A stretch of 64,000 bases of DNA from Spiroplasma endosymbiont of Cantharis nigra. Lineage in GTDB: Bacteria; Bacillota_I; Bacilli_A; Mycoplasmatales; Mycoplasmataceae. The number at the start of each line of letters is the position of its first letter. The first letter of the stretch is position 1. The translations under genes were made by a program, and so were the position numbers. The notes below the pieces were generated by a model that was given only the letters and a program-made list of their open reading frames with translations, searched no databases and was not told the origin of the DNA. Shown here one piece after another: positions 11,151-21,417 of this stretch. The stretch lies in NCBI RefSeq assembly GCF_964019925.1, contig NZ_OZ026470.1:620001-684000 (forward strand). The letters run 5' to 3'.

Positions 11151-12818
11151 CTATTGATTAACTTGTTGTTTCTTATTTTCTAATTCTTTTAATTTTTGTT
11201 TTTGTTTTGTAAGTTTTTTTGCCTTTGGATCATCTAAGTGTTTTTCTCTGAAACGCTTTTTATCTCTAATTGTATTTAAATTATTAATTTGCTCGCTACG
11301 ATATGCAACTTCTTCATCTTTTAATTCTCTTAAATCTCTTAAAGTTTCATTTAATGACTTAACAATTTGATTTGTGGCAAACGGATCATTTGGATCATAA
11401 TACATAATATTATCAAATATTTCTTGTGTTTCAACATTTGGCATTGTTCCTACTATTAGAGAGTGAAATCTATTATAGTTTTCCTTTAAATCTGCAATTT
11501 TTGCTCTTGTTGAATTTGGAAGAGTTTCCATCATAAAATCTGAAATAAATAATAAGTCAGCTCTTTTAAAATCTTCTGAATGCATTTTTTCTATAATTTT
11601 TTCAAAGGCTGGTTTAGCGTTAGTTTTACCATAAAAAGATTTGGCTAAAAATTCTAACATTTTTTGAATATTTACATTTTTACCATTAATGGTAAATTCT
11701 TCAACATGTTGATTTGCAAAGTTTACAAAAACTAAATCTCTATATTCTTTTAAAGCAACTTTAGATATGGCAATTGATAATGCTTTTGCAATATATTCAC
11801 CAGCACCCTCCATAGAACTTGAAGTATCAATACAAATTATAAATTTTCCTTGTTCTAATGGTATTGGCGCTTCATATTCTACTTCTTCAATTTCATGTTC
11901 AATGACTCTTTCATTTGATTCAAATAAAAAAGTTTGAAGTTGTGATTCTACAAATTTCTTATAAAATATAATTTCTAAATCCTCATCAAATAGACTTGCA
12001 AATTCCATTGGAAGTAATCTTTCAAGATCTTTTGAAACAGTTAATCCTACAATTTCTTCTGGATTATATGGTAATTTAACTTCTGTTGGATATGTAACAA
12101 CTTGCTCTGTTATATTTATTTCCATTAAATCATCTTCACCATTTAATCGCCCTAACATCTCAGCTATCATTAAAATTGAAGGATCTTTATATAAGAAGTC
12201 CGCAAATCTAGCTATTGATTCAATGTTTTGATTTCTTAGTTCATCTTCAATATTGGCTACTTTTCCAAAAACATCATACATTGTTTTATAAATTTTTGCA
12301 TATTTTCCATAATTTTTTATTATTGAATATATTTCAACTAAATAGTTATATCTTAAGTCCTCTACAGCTTTCATTCTATAGTCAACAATTCTCTTTGTTA
12401 ACATAAAAGTTCAAGTCTTAAAAAATTCAGTTAATCAATCTCTACCTTTTAACTCTAAATATCCATTATCAATTTTTCAACTCATTGTATCAATATACGT
12501 TGAAAAAGGAGAATCAAACTCGACTAATTTATTTTGAATTAGTCTTAAGTTCTGAGCAAAACTTACTTCATCATAATATTCAGAAATATAATTATAATAG
12601 ATTATTTCTTTTCTGATTGGTTCAGGAAGTTTTATTTGTCTTATTGTAGACAAATTTGAAGCTGAATAAAAATTATTAATTTTATCATCTAATTGTTCAG
12701 CTGCATATTCATGATTTTTTTTAAATGTTAAAAATTCACTATTATGAATATCTTTTCGTCTAAGTTTTTCAATCTCTTTTTTGATTTCACTTACTGGTTT
12801 TTCTAAGTCAAATTTCAT
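11151..12818 (-). CDS. viaA: VWA (CoxE/ViaA-like) protein, partner of the MoxR ATPase
   Basis: A 555-residue protein. The N-terminal ~320 residues are helical; the C-terminal half is a von Willebrand A domain with the metal-binding MIDAS motif DTSSSMEG (about 331-338), a Thr/Gly loop (FYGKTNAKPAF) and the acidic LLFISDFMMET strand. The final ~60 residues are highly charged coiled coil (KAKKLTKQKQKLKELENK). In enterobacteria RavA (MoxR AAA+) and ViaA act together as a chaperone-like pair connected to respiratory complexes and aminoglycoside uptake. The order ravA-viaA with 18 bases between is kept here. AAGGAA precedes ATG 12818. Symbol given by family resemblance; the substrate in this organism is unknown. 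Confidence 0.75.
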
Positions 12819-12836
12819 AATAGTTTCCTTCTTTAC

Positions 12837-14402
12837 TTAAATTTCTAATTTAAAGTCTAAATCATCAATTGGATTTTTTATATTATCATTTTTTTCGTTT
12901 AGTTTAACTTGTTTTTCTAATTCAGCTTCTTGTTCTAATTGTTTTTTAGTCTTTGCATCAAATGCTTGTGCAATTTTTTCATCATAAATTTCTTCAAAGA
13001 AAATGCAATTCATATTCATATATTTTTTATACTCTTTAAACATTTTTGCTGACAATGCTTTATATTTAGTTTCAAGTTCAACAATATTATCAGCTAAATT
13101 ATTCATTTGTTGATTAAATTCATTTGGACTTTCATTTTGTAATAAGTATTTTTTGTTTTCATTTACAAAAAGAATTTGATCTGCTTTATAAGCTTTAACC
13201 AATGTTTTTTGACTTCCTGAATATTTATTTAAATTTACTCCAAAATGTAAATCAATTTCAAATGATTCATTTGTTAAATTTCTTATTTTATTTCAATCAG
13301 CTGCAGATATGAAACAAATTTTATAACTATCTCCACCATCTGTAAAATTAATAAAATAGTATGTTCCATTAATTGCGCCTTTAAATGGATCAGTATACGG
13401 TGTTAATCTTAAAAATTGTGCTTCAACTTGACCAATTTGTGAGTTTACTAAATCAATTTGATTCATTAAATTTTTCTTTTCATTTCTTCATTCTAAACCA
13501 AATTGTTCCAAAAATGTATTAAAGAAAATTTCAGAATATTGCTTTTCTTGTTCTTCGTTATCTCAAATACAGTATGGAATTACAAATAAATCAGCAATAT
13601 CAGTTTCTGATCTTCCATTATAAAAAGCACTTGTTTTCATTAAACCTGATATTTTTTTTCAACGTCTATCAGAAATATAAGCTTCTCCATTTGTTTCTTT
13701 TAATATTTTTTTTCTAAAATAGTGAATAAAGTCTAAAGTTTTTCTACTGATTTTTACTTGTTTTGATTGTTTTTTTCAAATTTCTAATTCTTGAATTGTA
13801 AGTTGAAGTTTTGGATCTACATCAACATCAAGTGATGATTCACCATCTAAAAGTTGTTCAAAATTATCATCACTTTTTAAACCTTCAGCTATAAATCTAA
13901 TAATAAAACGGTCAAATAAAGCTTCCAATCCTTCACCTTCTGCAGGTAACTCATTTGAAGCTGAAATTAATAGTTTTAATGGAACTTTTATATCTGTTCC
14001 ACCATTTCTAAAAAGCTTTTCATTAATAATTGTCAATAATGTATTTTGAATACTTGGTCCAGCTTTTCAAATTTCATCTAAAAAACCAACATTTGAAGCA
14101 GGTAGATAATTTTCAACAACTCTAACATATTTACCTTCTTTTAGTAATCTTAAGTCAATTGGTCCATAGATTTCTTCTGGAGTTGAAAACTTACTCATCA
14201 AGTATTCAAAATTAGTACCACCCTTAATTGCAAATTTTAATCTACGTGAGATTAATGACTTGGCAATACCTGGTTTACCTAAAAGGAAAATTGACTCTTC
14301 CGCTAAAAGAGCTAACATTGCTAATCTAAATATTGTTTCTTTTTCATAAACTTGAAATGAAATTGCTGTTATTAATTTTTTAATTCTTTCTGTAATATCC
14401 AT
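12837..14402 (-). CDS. ravA: MoxR-family AAA+ ATPase (RavA-like)
   Basis: A 521-residue ATPase. Walker A is GKPGIAKS (about 42-49), Walker B VGFLDE (about 105-110), and sensor-1 is LLISASNELP, all typical of MoxR/RavA. The region GTDIKVPLK and the arginine-rich FDRFIIRF helix also fit. Beyond residue ~260 there is a long, charged C-terminal part that in RavA carries the discoidal LARA region; that part is not conserved enough to recognise. AGAGGGAAA precedes ATG 14402. It is followed by viaA. Confidence 0.8.
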
Positions 14403-14435
14403 AAAATTTCCCTCTAATATTTATTATTATAAAAC

Positions 14436-14470
14436 ATTAAGCCTCTTTTTAAAAGAGTTGTTGGCTTAAT
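14436..14470 (-). terminator. Possible hairpin between DEAD-box helicase and ravA
   Basis: ATTAAGCC and GGCTTAAT form an 8-bp inverted repeat with an inner TCTTTT/AAAAGA stem, overlapping the helicase stop codon. It lacks a clean T run in the minus direction, so it may only dampen transcription. Confidence 0.35.
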
Positions 14471-15833
14471 TCTCAAATAATTCTTCTCTACGTTTTTTGT
14501 ACTTATCTTTTTTAATTTTTGCTATTGACTCTTTAATATGCTTTCTTCTAATATCTTTTTTAAGTTTATCTACTTCAGCTTTTCTACGTTTTTTATATCC
14601 CGGTTTTACTTTTTGACCCTTATATTTATCAATAATTTTTTTAGTTTCAACATTTACTGGCAAATTTGCATTAAATTCTTTTTTCTTTTTGACAGTATTA
14701 ATTTCAATTAATTGATTATTTGCCAATTTAAAGTTAGAAAATGAAATACCTTTTGACTTTAGTTCATCAATTTGGTGCTGATTTGTAGAGTTAAATAAAA
14801 CATAACTTTGGCCGGAATATTGATTTCTTCCAGTTCTACCACTTCTGTGAATATAATAATCTAAGTCTTTTGGCAGGTCAACTGAAATAATATGACTTAC
14901 TCCATCAATGTCAATTCCTCTTGCCGCTACATCTGAAGCTACAATTCATTTAAAATCCCCATTTTGAATTCTTTTTTGCATATTTGTTCTTTGTCTTGAG
15001 TCTAAATCTCCATGTAACTCACCTACATTTTTAATGCCAAATTCATTTAGTCAAGAAATAATCTCTTTTATTTGATCTTTTTTATTTAAGAAAATCATAC
15101 AAACATAAGGGTTAATTTCACTTACAATTGTTCTAAGAACTTCCTTATTTTCCTTATTTTTTGTTCAAACAAGAACATGCTCAATATTTTTATTAGTTGG
15201 ATTTGAATCCTTATTTTCTATAAAAATGGAATTTGATAAATATTTTTGTAAAAAAGGTCTTAATCCATTATTAATTGTTGCAGAAAATAAAGAGATGTTT
15301 ACATCCTTATTAATTTTTGAAAGCATAAAGTCTACTTCTTCAATAAAACCAAGATCAAAAATCATATCACATTCATCAATTACTACATATTTTGCAGTAG
15401 TAATAAATAAATTACCTTCTTCATACATTTTTTTTAGTCTTGTTGGTGTTCCAATTACAACAGTTGGTTGTTTTGTTTTAACATTTTGAATTGATTTTTC
15501 AATATCATCTCCACCAACAAATAATCCAACTGTTCCCTTATCATTTAACTTCAAAATATCTTTAGTATTTTCATAAATTTGTCTAGCAAGTTCTCTTGTT
15601 GGAGTTACTATTAAAAATTGAATTTTATTTTTTTCATCATATGCAATATTATTTAATATAGGCAATAAAAAAGAATGCGTTTTTCCAGTTCCTGTGTGCG
15701 ACTGAGCAATAACTGATCTATGTTTCTTTATAAGTGGAATAACTTTCTCTTGAATTTTAGTTGGATAGACAAATCCAATTTCTTCTAAAGCATCATTAAT
15801 AAATTTTTTAAAACCAAAATCTGAAAATTTCAT
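14466..15833 (-). CDS. DEAD-box RNA helicase
   Basis: A 455-residue ATP-dependent RNA helicase of the DEAD-box family, probably acting in RNA decay or ribosome assembly. Motifs in order: Q motif region FVYPTKIQ, motif I SHTGTGKT (about 45-52), PTRELA (Ia), GTPTR (Ib), motif II DECD (153-156) instead of DEAD, SAT (III), and in the second domain [13 protein letters not shown] (V) and HRSGRTGR (VI). A strongly basic tail of about 90 residues ([18 protein letters not shown]) should bind RNA, as in Bacillus CshB-type helicases. AGGTGA precedes ATG 15833. Confidence 0.9.
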
Positions 15834-15872
15834 ATTATTTCACCTATTTCATACAACATATATTATATATTA

Positions 15873-16391
15873 TTAATCTATATCTAGATAGTCCTCTCCC
15901 TTTTCAACTTCAACTTTTGACAGATCTAAATAATCTCATTGTCTTAAAACTTCATAAGTGGCAATTCCCACAGAGTTGGCAATATTAAGACTTCTTCCTG
16001 AACTTACCATAGGAATTCTAAAACATTTGTCAATGTTATCTTTTAAAATTTTTTTTGGAATACCTGTTGATTCTTTTCCAAACATAATAAACACCTCATC
16101 ATTAATTTGGCTAAATTCAAAATCAGTAATTGGTTTTTTACCATATCGAGTCATGCAAAATATATTAGCATTTGGATTGCAATTTATGAAGTCATTTCAA
16201 TCATCATATCTTACATATTCACAACCTTCAAAATTATTAGCACTACTTCTTGCAAAATTTCTTTTATCGAAAATAAAACCAAATGGTTCAATTAAATGTA
16301 GTTTTGAGTTTGTAAGTGCGCAAGTTCTCATTATAGCTCCAACATTATCAGCAATTTCTGGTTGAAACAATACTATATTAATTTTTCTCAT
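15873..16391 (-). CDS. trmL: tRNA (cytidine(34)-2'-O)-methyltransferase
   Basis: A 172-residue SPOUT methyltransferase that 2'-O-methylates the wobble base of tRNA-Leu. INIVLFQPEIADNVGAIMRTC at the start and the trefoil-knot motifs MFGKESTGIPKKIL and RIPMVSSGRSLNIANSVGIATYEVLRQ at the end are diagnostic. Length equals the family. It lies between rdgB (13 bases upstream) and the DEAD-box helicase. Confidence 0.92.
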
Positions 16392-16404
16392 TTTTTTGCC
16401 CTCC

Positions 16405-17010
16405 TTAAAAATAGTTATTCTTTTTTAAAAATTCTTTTAGTAAAGTTATTGAACGGTTACGATGTGATATAGAGTTTTTTTCTTCTTTGGTCATTTGGGC
16501 AAAAGTTTTATCAAAATTATCTGGTTTGAAAATTCTGTCATATGCAAAACCATTTTCTCCAATTTGACTGTCAACAATAACTCCTTTTACTATTCCCGTA
16601 AATACTTGCTGAACACCCTTATTCTTGTCAATTAGGGCAATTGAAGATGTAAAAAATGCTTTTCTTTCTTCGCTTTTCATTAAATTTTCTCGCTTTAACT
16701 TTTCCAATAATAAATCATTTATTTTCATCCATTCTGTTTCTGGTTTAGCTCATCTTGCTGAATAAATTCCAGGAAAGTCATCTAAACATTTAATACTCAG
16801 TCCTGAATCATCTGCAACAACTACTCCCTCAACTATCTGCGATAATGTCTTAGCTTTAAATAAAGCATTTTTCTCAAATGTTGGTTCATCTTCGGGTATA
16901 TCAATTAAATCAGGAAGATCTTTTAACGATTTAATTTCCATTTCAGGAATCATTTCTTTAATCTCTTTAATTTTATTAGAATTTTGTGAAGCAAATCATA
17001 AAACGTTCAT
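16405..17010 (-). CDS. rdgB: XTP/dITP diphosphatase (RdgB/HAM1)
   Basis: A 201-residue house-cleaning enzyme that hydrolyses dITP, XTP and ITP to monophosphates. Family motifs: FASQNSNKIKEI at the N-terminus, EPTFEKNALFKAKTL, VVADDSGLSIKCLD with the metal-binding Asp pair, PGIYSARW, and ISHRNRS at the C-terminus. First gene of a minus-strand run with trmL and the helicase. ATG 17010 has AAAGGAGT upstream. Confidence 0.92.
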
Positions 17011-17042
17011 ATAAATAACTCCTTTTAATTTCTAATTAATAT

Positions 17043-17048
17043 TATAAT
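17043..17048 (+). promoter_or_regulatory. Promoter -10 box for the choline-kinase-like gene
   Basis: TATAAT 26 bases before the start codon at 17075, in the 64-base gap shared with the divergent rdgB promoter. Confidence 0.45.
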
Positions 17049-17074
17049 AATAATAGCAATAAGGAGTAAAATAA

Positions 17075-17866
17075 ATGAAATTTAATGGTTATACAAACAA
17101 AGTAACCCTAGAAAATGATATTTTGAAAAAAGAGTCAATACCTTTTCATGATATTTATCTAGATAAAAAAAATGAATATAATTTTTTGCAACAATTAATT
17201 AAAACTGAGCAAGATGTATTATTAACTCCGTTAAAGTTCTATTGAAAAGATAATAAATTATTTTCAGAATATAAATTTTTAAGTAATTATCAAACCCTTA
17301 AAAATATTAAAATAACTAAGGAAATAATTAATAATGTAACTAATTTAATAAAAAAACTTCATAAGCTTAACTCAAAAGAATTTAAAATAAATAAATTTAA
17401 TTATCAAAAATTTTTAAAAATTTTTAAAAATAACATTGATAATCCATTAACTAATTTTGAACCTTATTTGAAGGAAATAAATAACTATATTGATAAATTT
17501 GATAAGTTAAAATTGGTTTTAAGTCATAATGACTTAGTGCCTGGAAATATTTTAATAAATAAAAATGAGATGATTTTAATTGATTACGACTATATTTCCT
17601 TAAATAACAAGTTCTTTGATATAGCAAGTTTTATCAGTGAAACTTTAAATGATGATGAAGAACTAATTAACTACTTTATAAAGAAATGTATTGAAGAAAA
17701 ATTAGTAAATATTAATGAAATTGAAACTTTAAATTTAATGATTAAATACCAAGACCTTTTATGAACATTATGATCGAATTTTATGTTTGAAAAAGAGAAA
17801 CAAAATATTTTTAAAGATATTTTTGATCATAAATTAGAAAGATTAAAAAACAGAAAGATATACTAA
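17075..17866 (+). CDS. Choline-kinase/aminoglycoside-phosphotransferase-like kinase
   Basis: A 263-residue protein of the APH/choline kinase superfamily. The Brenner motif LVLSHNDLVPGNILIN (about 148-163, catalytic Asp) and the metal-binding LIDYDYISLNNKFFDIASF (DFG-equivalent D-Y-D) are clear. Length and simplicity fit LicA/choline-ethanolamine kinases of Firmicutes, which phosphorylate choline, ethanolamine or thiamine; the substrate cannot be told. AAGGAG precedes ATG 17075. Divergent from rdgB and convergent with the membrane protein gene; the two stop codons overlap. Confidence 0.75.
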
Positions 17867-17876
17867 TCTTTCTGTT
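17851..17876. terminator. Bidirectional terminator between convergent genes
   Basis: CAGAAAGAT and ATCTTTCTG pair around ATACTA, followed by a T run on the plus strand. The stop codons of both convergent genes (TAA at 17864-17866 on plus; TAG at 17863-17865 on minus) lie inside the hairpin. Confidence 0.8.
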
Positions 17877-18570
17877 TTTTTTGTCTTTGCTTTTCTTCTT
17901 TTTGATCCAATTTATCTATTATTTTTTTCATTTTAAGATTTCTTTTTAACTCTTGTTCTTGTAGTTCTTTTGTTATTTTTTCATCTAATTCTATTTTAAA
18001 ATTCTTTAATTCTTCTATCTTATTTTGTTTTTTAATTAAATAACTTTGATATCTTTGAGCTCTTAATAATTTATTACTCGGTATAATCTCGCCATTTTTA
18101 TAAGCCTCTAGCGCTCTTTCATAATCCTCTATTTTTTTGTTTTCCTTATTTCTAAATAAAACACTTATAAAAACAAAAAATGGAGTTGCTATTATAACAA
18201 AGGCAACTATAGCAATAAATCTAACAAATATTCAAATACCTGAAGTATTCATAAAACTACCAAATAAAATTAATATAATTAAGATCAAAGTAATTAAGGA
18301 ACTAAAAGTAAACATATCGGCTTCATGAAATTTAAACTTATAAAATAAATATGTTATCAAAAAACTGTATAAAAAGTACACAGTACAAATTAGTGAAACA
18401 TAACCTACATTTGGATATGGCAATTTACTTGTAAGAGAAAAATTAAAGTCAAATCCAACACAAAATCAAATAGTTAAACCAGGAATTATTGATTCTATAA
18501 TTAAAAAAAGTAAACTCTTAAAAAATGGAGTTCTTGATTCATTAAAGTTTTTAATTTGATTATTTAACAT
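17863..18570 (-). CDS. Four-helix membrane protein with coiled-coil tail
   Basis: A 235-residue protein. Four hydrophobic segments span about residues 20-130 (for example SLLFLIIESIIPGLTIWFCV and FSSLITLILIILILFGSFM), followed by a ~90-residue, strongly charged coiled-coil (LDEKITKELQEQELKRNLK) facing the cytosol. Family not recognised. AGGAG precedes ATG 18570. Its 3' end overlaps the end of the convergent kinase gene. Confidence 0.65.
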
Positions 18571-18603
18571 TAGAACTTCTCCTTTAATACTTATTATAAA
18601 TAC

Positions 18604-18630
18604 AAAATAAAAAAATCCCTTAAGGGATTT
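18604..18630 (-). terminator. Intrinsic terminator of tRNA-Gly
   Basis: AAATCCCTT/AAGGGATTT palindrome followed (minus direction) by a T run, 13 bases after the tRNA 3' end. Confidence 0.75.
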
Positions 18631-18642
18631 GAATTTTCATAA

Positions 18643-18716
18643 TGGAGCGGGTGAAGGGAATCGAACCCTCACAGTCAGCTTGGAAGGCTGAAGTTCTACC
18701 ATTAAACTACACCCGC
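18643..18716 (-). tRNA. tRNA-Gly (anticodon TCC)
   Basis: On the minus strand GCGGGTG and CACCCGC form the acceptor stem with encoded TCCA at the 3' end. The anticodon arm is CAGC-CTTCCAA-GCTG, giving anticodon TCC, and the T arm contains GTTCGATTC. Length 74 including CCA. It is a single isolated tRNA gene flanked by its own terminator. Confidence 0.95.
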
Positions 18717-18802
18717 GTATAATCACATTAATAAATATATATAATTACTACGCAGATGTCAATACTTTTAAAATATTTTTTATACTTTAAGATTTTATAT
18801 TT

Positions 18803-19555
18803 TTAACTTATTTTTTCACTTAATGAAAAGAACAATGAAATTAATGCATAACATCTATACTTATAAAAGAAATTATTATCTTGAAAGTTAATTAACATAT
18901 GTTTTTGTTCTTTAATCTCAGGTAGCTCTGATATATTACTTGGAGTAGTTATAATAAAAATTTCATTTTTGGCTTTTATTAAATACTCTAAAGCAATTAC
19001 TGTAGTATCAGTATCTCTCCCAGTTAAAAGAATAACAACTAATTCATTATGAAACTCTAAGTGTTTCCCAACTTCTAAATTTATAGAGATGTCAATTATT
19101 TTGGTTTGAATTCCAACATTGGTTAAAACATCCTCTAAAAATTTAGCTGAATACATCGATTGATATGATGGACATATTCATACTTTCCTTCTTTCATTTA
19201 TTTTACTAGCTAAGTCATATAAGAAACCATCATTTTCAGTAACTCAGTTGTTTATGACAGCTCTCATTCCTGTCATATCAGCTTCATTAGGTTGATCTGC
19301 TCTTATTTTATTTTGCATAACATTTTCATATTCTACTTTTAATCTAATTGATAATTCTTTATATCCTTCACAATAGCAAGCCTTTGCAAATTGTGTAGCC
19401 GTAGCTAAAGAAACAAAACACATTTTGCTAATTTCACTTTGACTTTTAAAGATTCCAACAGATCAATCTGCTAGAATTTGTTTTCCAATTAATTTAAAAG
19501 TAGTATTTTTATTGTCCTTAATTAAGTTCTCTACTCTTTCGTAAACAGACAACAT
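18803..19555 (-). CDS. RpiR-family (HTH + SIS) transcriptional regulator
   Basis: A 250-residue regulator. An N-terminal HTH_6 domain (SEISKMCFVSLATATQFAKACYCEGY, about 39-64) is followed by a SIS sugar-phosphate-binding domain (RKVWICPSYQSMYSAKFLEDVL; ELVVILLTGRDTDTTVIALEY; NEIFIITTPSN). RpiR proteins sense phosphosugars and control sugar use; the target operon is not adjacent. GGAGA precedes ATG 19555; it is 35 bases downstream of miaA on the same strand. Confidence 0.8.
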
Positions 19556-19590
19556 TATTAAGTCTCCTAACTTGTTATTCAATTTTTAAG

Positions 19591-20511
19591 TTAAAGATTT
19601 GATCTGATATATTCAATAATTTCATTAGATATGTCTTCAAAATTTTTATAATCATGTTCAAATCATTTAACGTTATTTAATTGATTTTTGAATCAAGTTA
19701 ACTGCCTTCTTGCATAATGCCTATTATTTTGTTGCATCAGTTCGATACATTTTTCATAATCTATTTCTTTTTCAAAATATTTTATGATTTCTGGACCTCC
19801 AATACATTTTAAAGATTGGGCTTTTTTGTCAAAATTATTAGCCTTATAAGCCAATTGTATTTCTTCAAACAAACCCTTTTCTATTAAGCTAAGTACCCTA
19901 TTGTTTATTTTACTATATAATTCCTCTCTTTTGGCAGATATTCCAATAATTAATAAATTATTATAAAGATACTTTTTATTGTCCTTTGTTAGTTTAGTTT
20001 TTGTTATTCCTGTTAGTTGAATAAGTTCCAAAGCTCTAATTAATCTATATCTATTATTCATATGAATTTTTTTGGCCTCTAAACTATCTTTTAAATTTAA
20101 AACTTCTCAAATCTCTTGATTTGATTTTGTATCATATTTTTTTGCATAATTATCAATATGATCATCACTGCTAAAGTTATAATCCATTAAAACCGAATTA
20201 ATATAAAGTCCTGTTCCACCAATAAGTATAGGAGTTTTTTCATTCTCCAATACTTTTGCAATTTTTTCTCTTGCATGCTTTTGAAATTCTGCTACTGAGT
20301 AGCTTTCATTAACTTCTTTTATAGAAAGTAAATGATGTTTAATCCCTTGCATTTCTTGAGTTGTTATTTTATTTGTTGCTATATCTGTTCCTTTAAAAAT
20401 TTGAGTAGAGTCTGCATTAATACATTCTCCATTAAATTCCTTTGCAATTTTAATTGATAGGTCTGTTTTCCCACTTGCTGTTGGTCCAACTATAACTATT
20501 ATTTTATTCAT
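19591..20511 (-). CDS. miaA: tRNA dimethylallyltransferase MiaA
   Basis: A 306-residue enzyme that adds a dimethylallyl group to A37 of tRNAs reading UNN codons. P-loop VGPTASGKTDLSIKIA (about 8-23), catalytic INADSTQIFKG, PILIGGTGLYINSVLMDY and the tRNA-binding RYRLIRALE and QNNRHYARRQLTWFKNQ motifs are all present. Length equals the family. The upstream 150 bases hold a structured RNA candidate. Confidence 0.95.
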
Positions 20512-20539
20512 AATTATTACTACCTTTCAAAAATTGACA

Positions 20540-20659
20540 AAAAAAAATATTCCCACCCGCTATCAAATGCATGAGAAAGGAAATACTTATTTATTGAGCG
20601 GTCTTTAATATCTCACGCAAACATAAAGAATAACAAATATTCTTGGCGTCCCTAAGGAC
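20540..20659 (-). ncRNA. Candidate structured RNA (about 120 nt) or miaA leader
   Basis: A minus-strand TATAAT (20666-20671) would start a transcript at about 20659, and a nine-base T run ends it at 20539-20547. In between the RNA can form a 5' hairpin GUCC-UUAG-GGAC, a 7-bp hairpin AAGAAUA/UAUUCUU, and an 8-bp stem GCGUGAGA/UCUCAUGC. A loop element CCGCU inside that stem can pair with AGCGG downstream, giving a pseudoknot directly before the U run. The segment is clearly GC-richer than other intergenic DNA here. No SD-linked reading frame is seen. It could be an independent small RNA (mollicutes have an abundant ~125-nt RNA called MCS4, similarity untested) or a regulatory leader of miaA. 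Confidence 0.5.
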
Positions 20660-20665
20660 ATAATA

Positions 20666-20671
20666 ATTATA
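20666..20671 (-). promoter_or_regulatory. Promoter -10 box of the small RNA/miaA
   Basis: TATAAT on the minus strand, seven bases before the presumed 5' end of the structured RNA and directly after the terminator of the preceding gene. Confidence 0.55.
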
Positions 20672-20672
20672 T

Positions 20673-20708
20673 AATAAAAAAACCTTACATAAATAAGGTT
20701 TTTTTATT
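20673..20708 (-). terminator. Intrinsic terminator after the Lys/Ala-rich protein gene
   Basis: AATAAAAAAACCTTA and TAAGGTTTTTTTATT form a perfect 15-bp stem around a 6-base loop; it includes part of the stop codon of the upstream gene. Confidence 0.85.
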
Positions 20709-21384
20709 ATTTTTTTGTTACTGCTGATCTAATTTTAATGTTTACTTTTCTTGGTTCAACTATTGAAGGTTGGAATAAAACAGTTTTTCTTGTTTTTCCT
20801 AGTTGATTACCAGCAATTTTTACTTCTTTTTTCTGATTAAAAAGACCTGAAATATCTCTTCCACCAGTAACTACAGCTACTCAATTTTCGTCTAATTTAC
20901 GTTTAACTTTTGCATTTAATCAATGTAAAGCAACAACGTTATTTACATCATCTCTTTCACCATCTTGATCAATTAAACAATAAACTCAACCGAATTCTGA
21001 TGCTTGTCCATATTCGCTAACTTTAATAATTGCTCCAGCTATATCTTGTCTATAAATAGATGAATTTGTTGCTGAAACTGGATCTGATTTCTCTCAAATA
21101 AATTTTTGTTGTCCATCAGTTAATTTGATGTCTTTATTTATAATTTTCTCTGGTTTTGGATCTGAAACTTTTTTTCTTGTTTGAATATGTTCAGGTCTCA
21201 TTTTATTTGAAGCAGCTCTTTTAACAGCTGTTGTTTTAGGTTTTTTTGCAGTTGTGCTTTTTGCAATTAATGATTTAGTAGTTGATTTTTTAGCAGTTGT
21301 TGATTTTTTTACTGCTACTTTTTTAGCACTTGTTGCTTTTTTAGCACTTGTACTTTTTCCTGTTGTTGATTTTGCAGTTGCCAT
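20707..21384 (-). CDS. Protein with Lys/Ala/Thr-rich (histone H1-like) N-terminal tail
   Basis: A 225-residue protein. The first ~62 residues are almost only Lys, Ala, Thr and Ser in K-S-T-T-A-K-K type repeats, like histone H1 or bacterial H1-like tails. A middle linker (MRPEHIQTRKKVSDPKPEKI) leads to a ~120-residue folded domain (IYRQDIAGAIIKVSEYGQ... WVYCLIDQDGERDD... WVAVVTGGRDISG) with a basic beta-rich end. I do not recognise the domain. A nucleic-acid-binding role is inference from the tail only. Gene start ATG 21384 (ACGGTG upstream); a 17-bp perfect palindrome lies 33 bases before it. Confidence 0.7.
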
Positions 21385-21417
21385 ATAGTAACACCGTCTT
21401 TCTAATAAAAATACTAA

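Noticed and set aside
20540-20560. GGGTGG near the end of the structured RNA as a T-box riboswitch
   Set aside because: Only part of the T-box sequence is present, no specifier loop or antiterminator is recognisable, and miaA is not a T-box target; left as an unclassified RNA.
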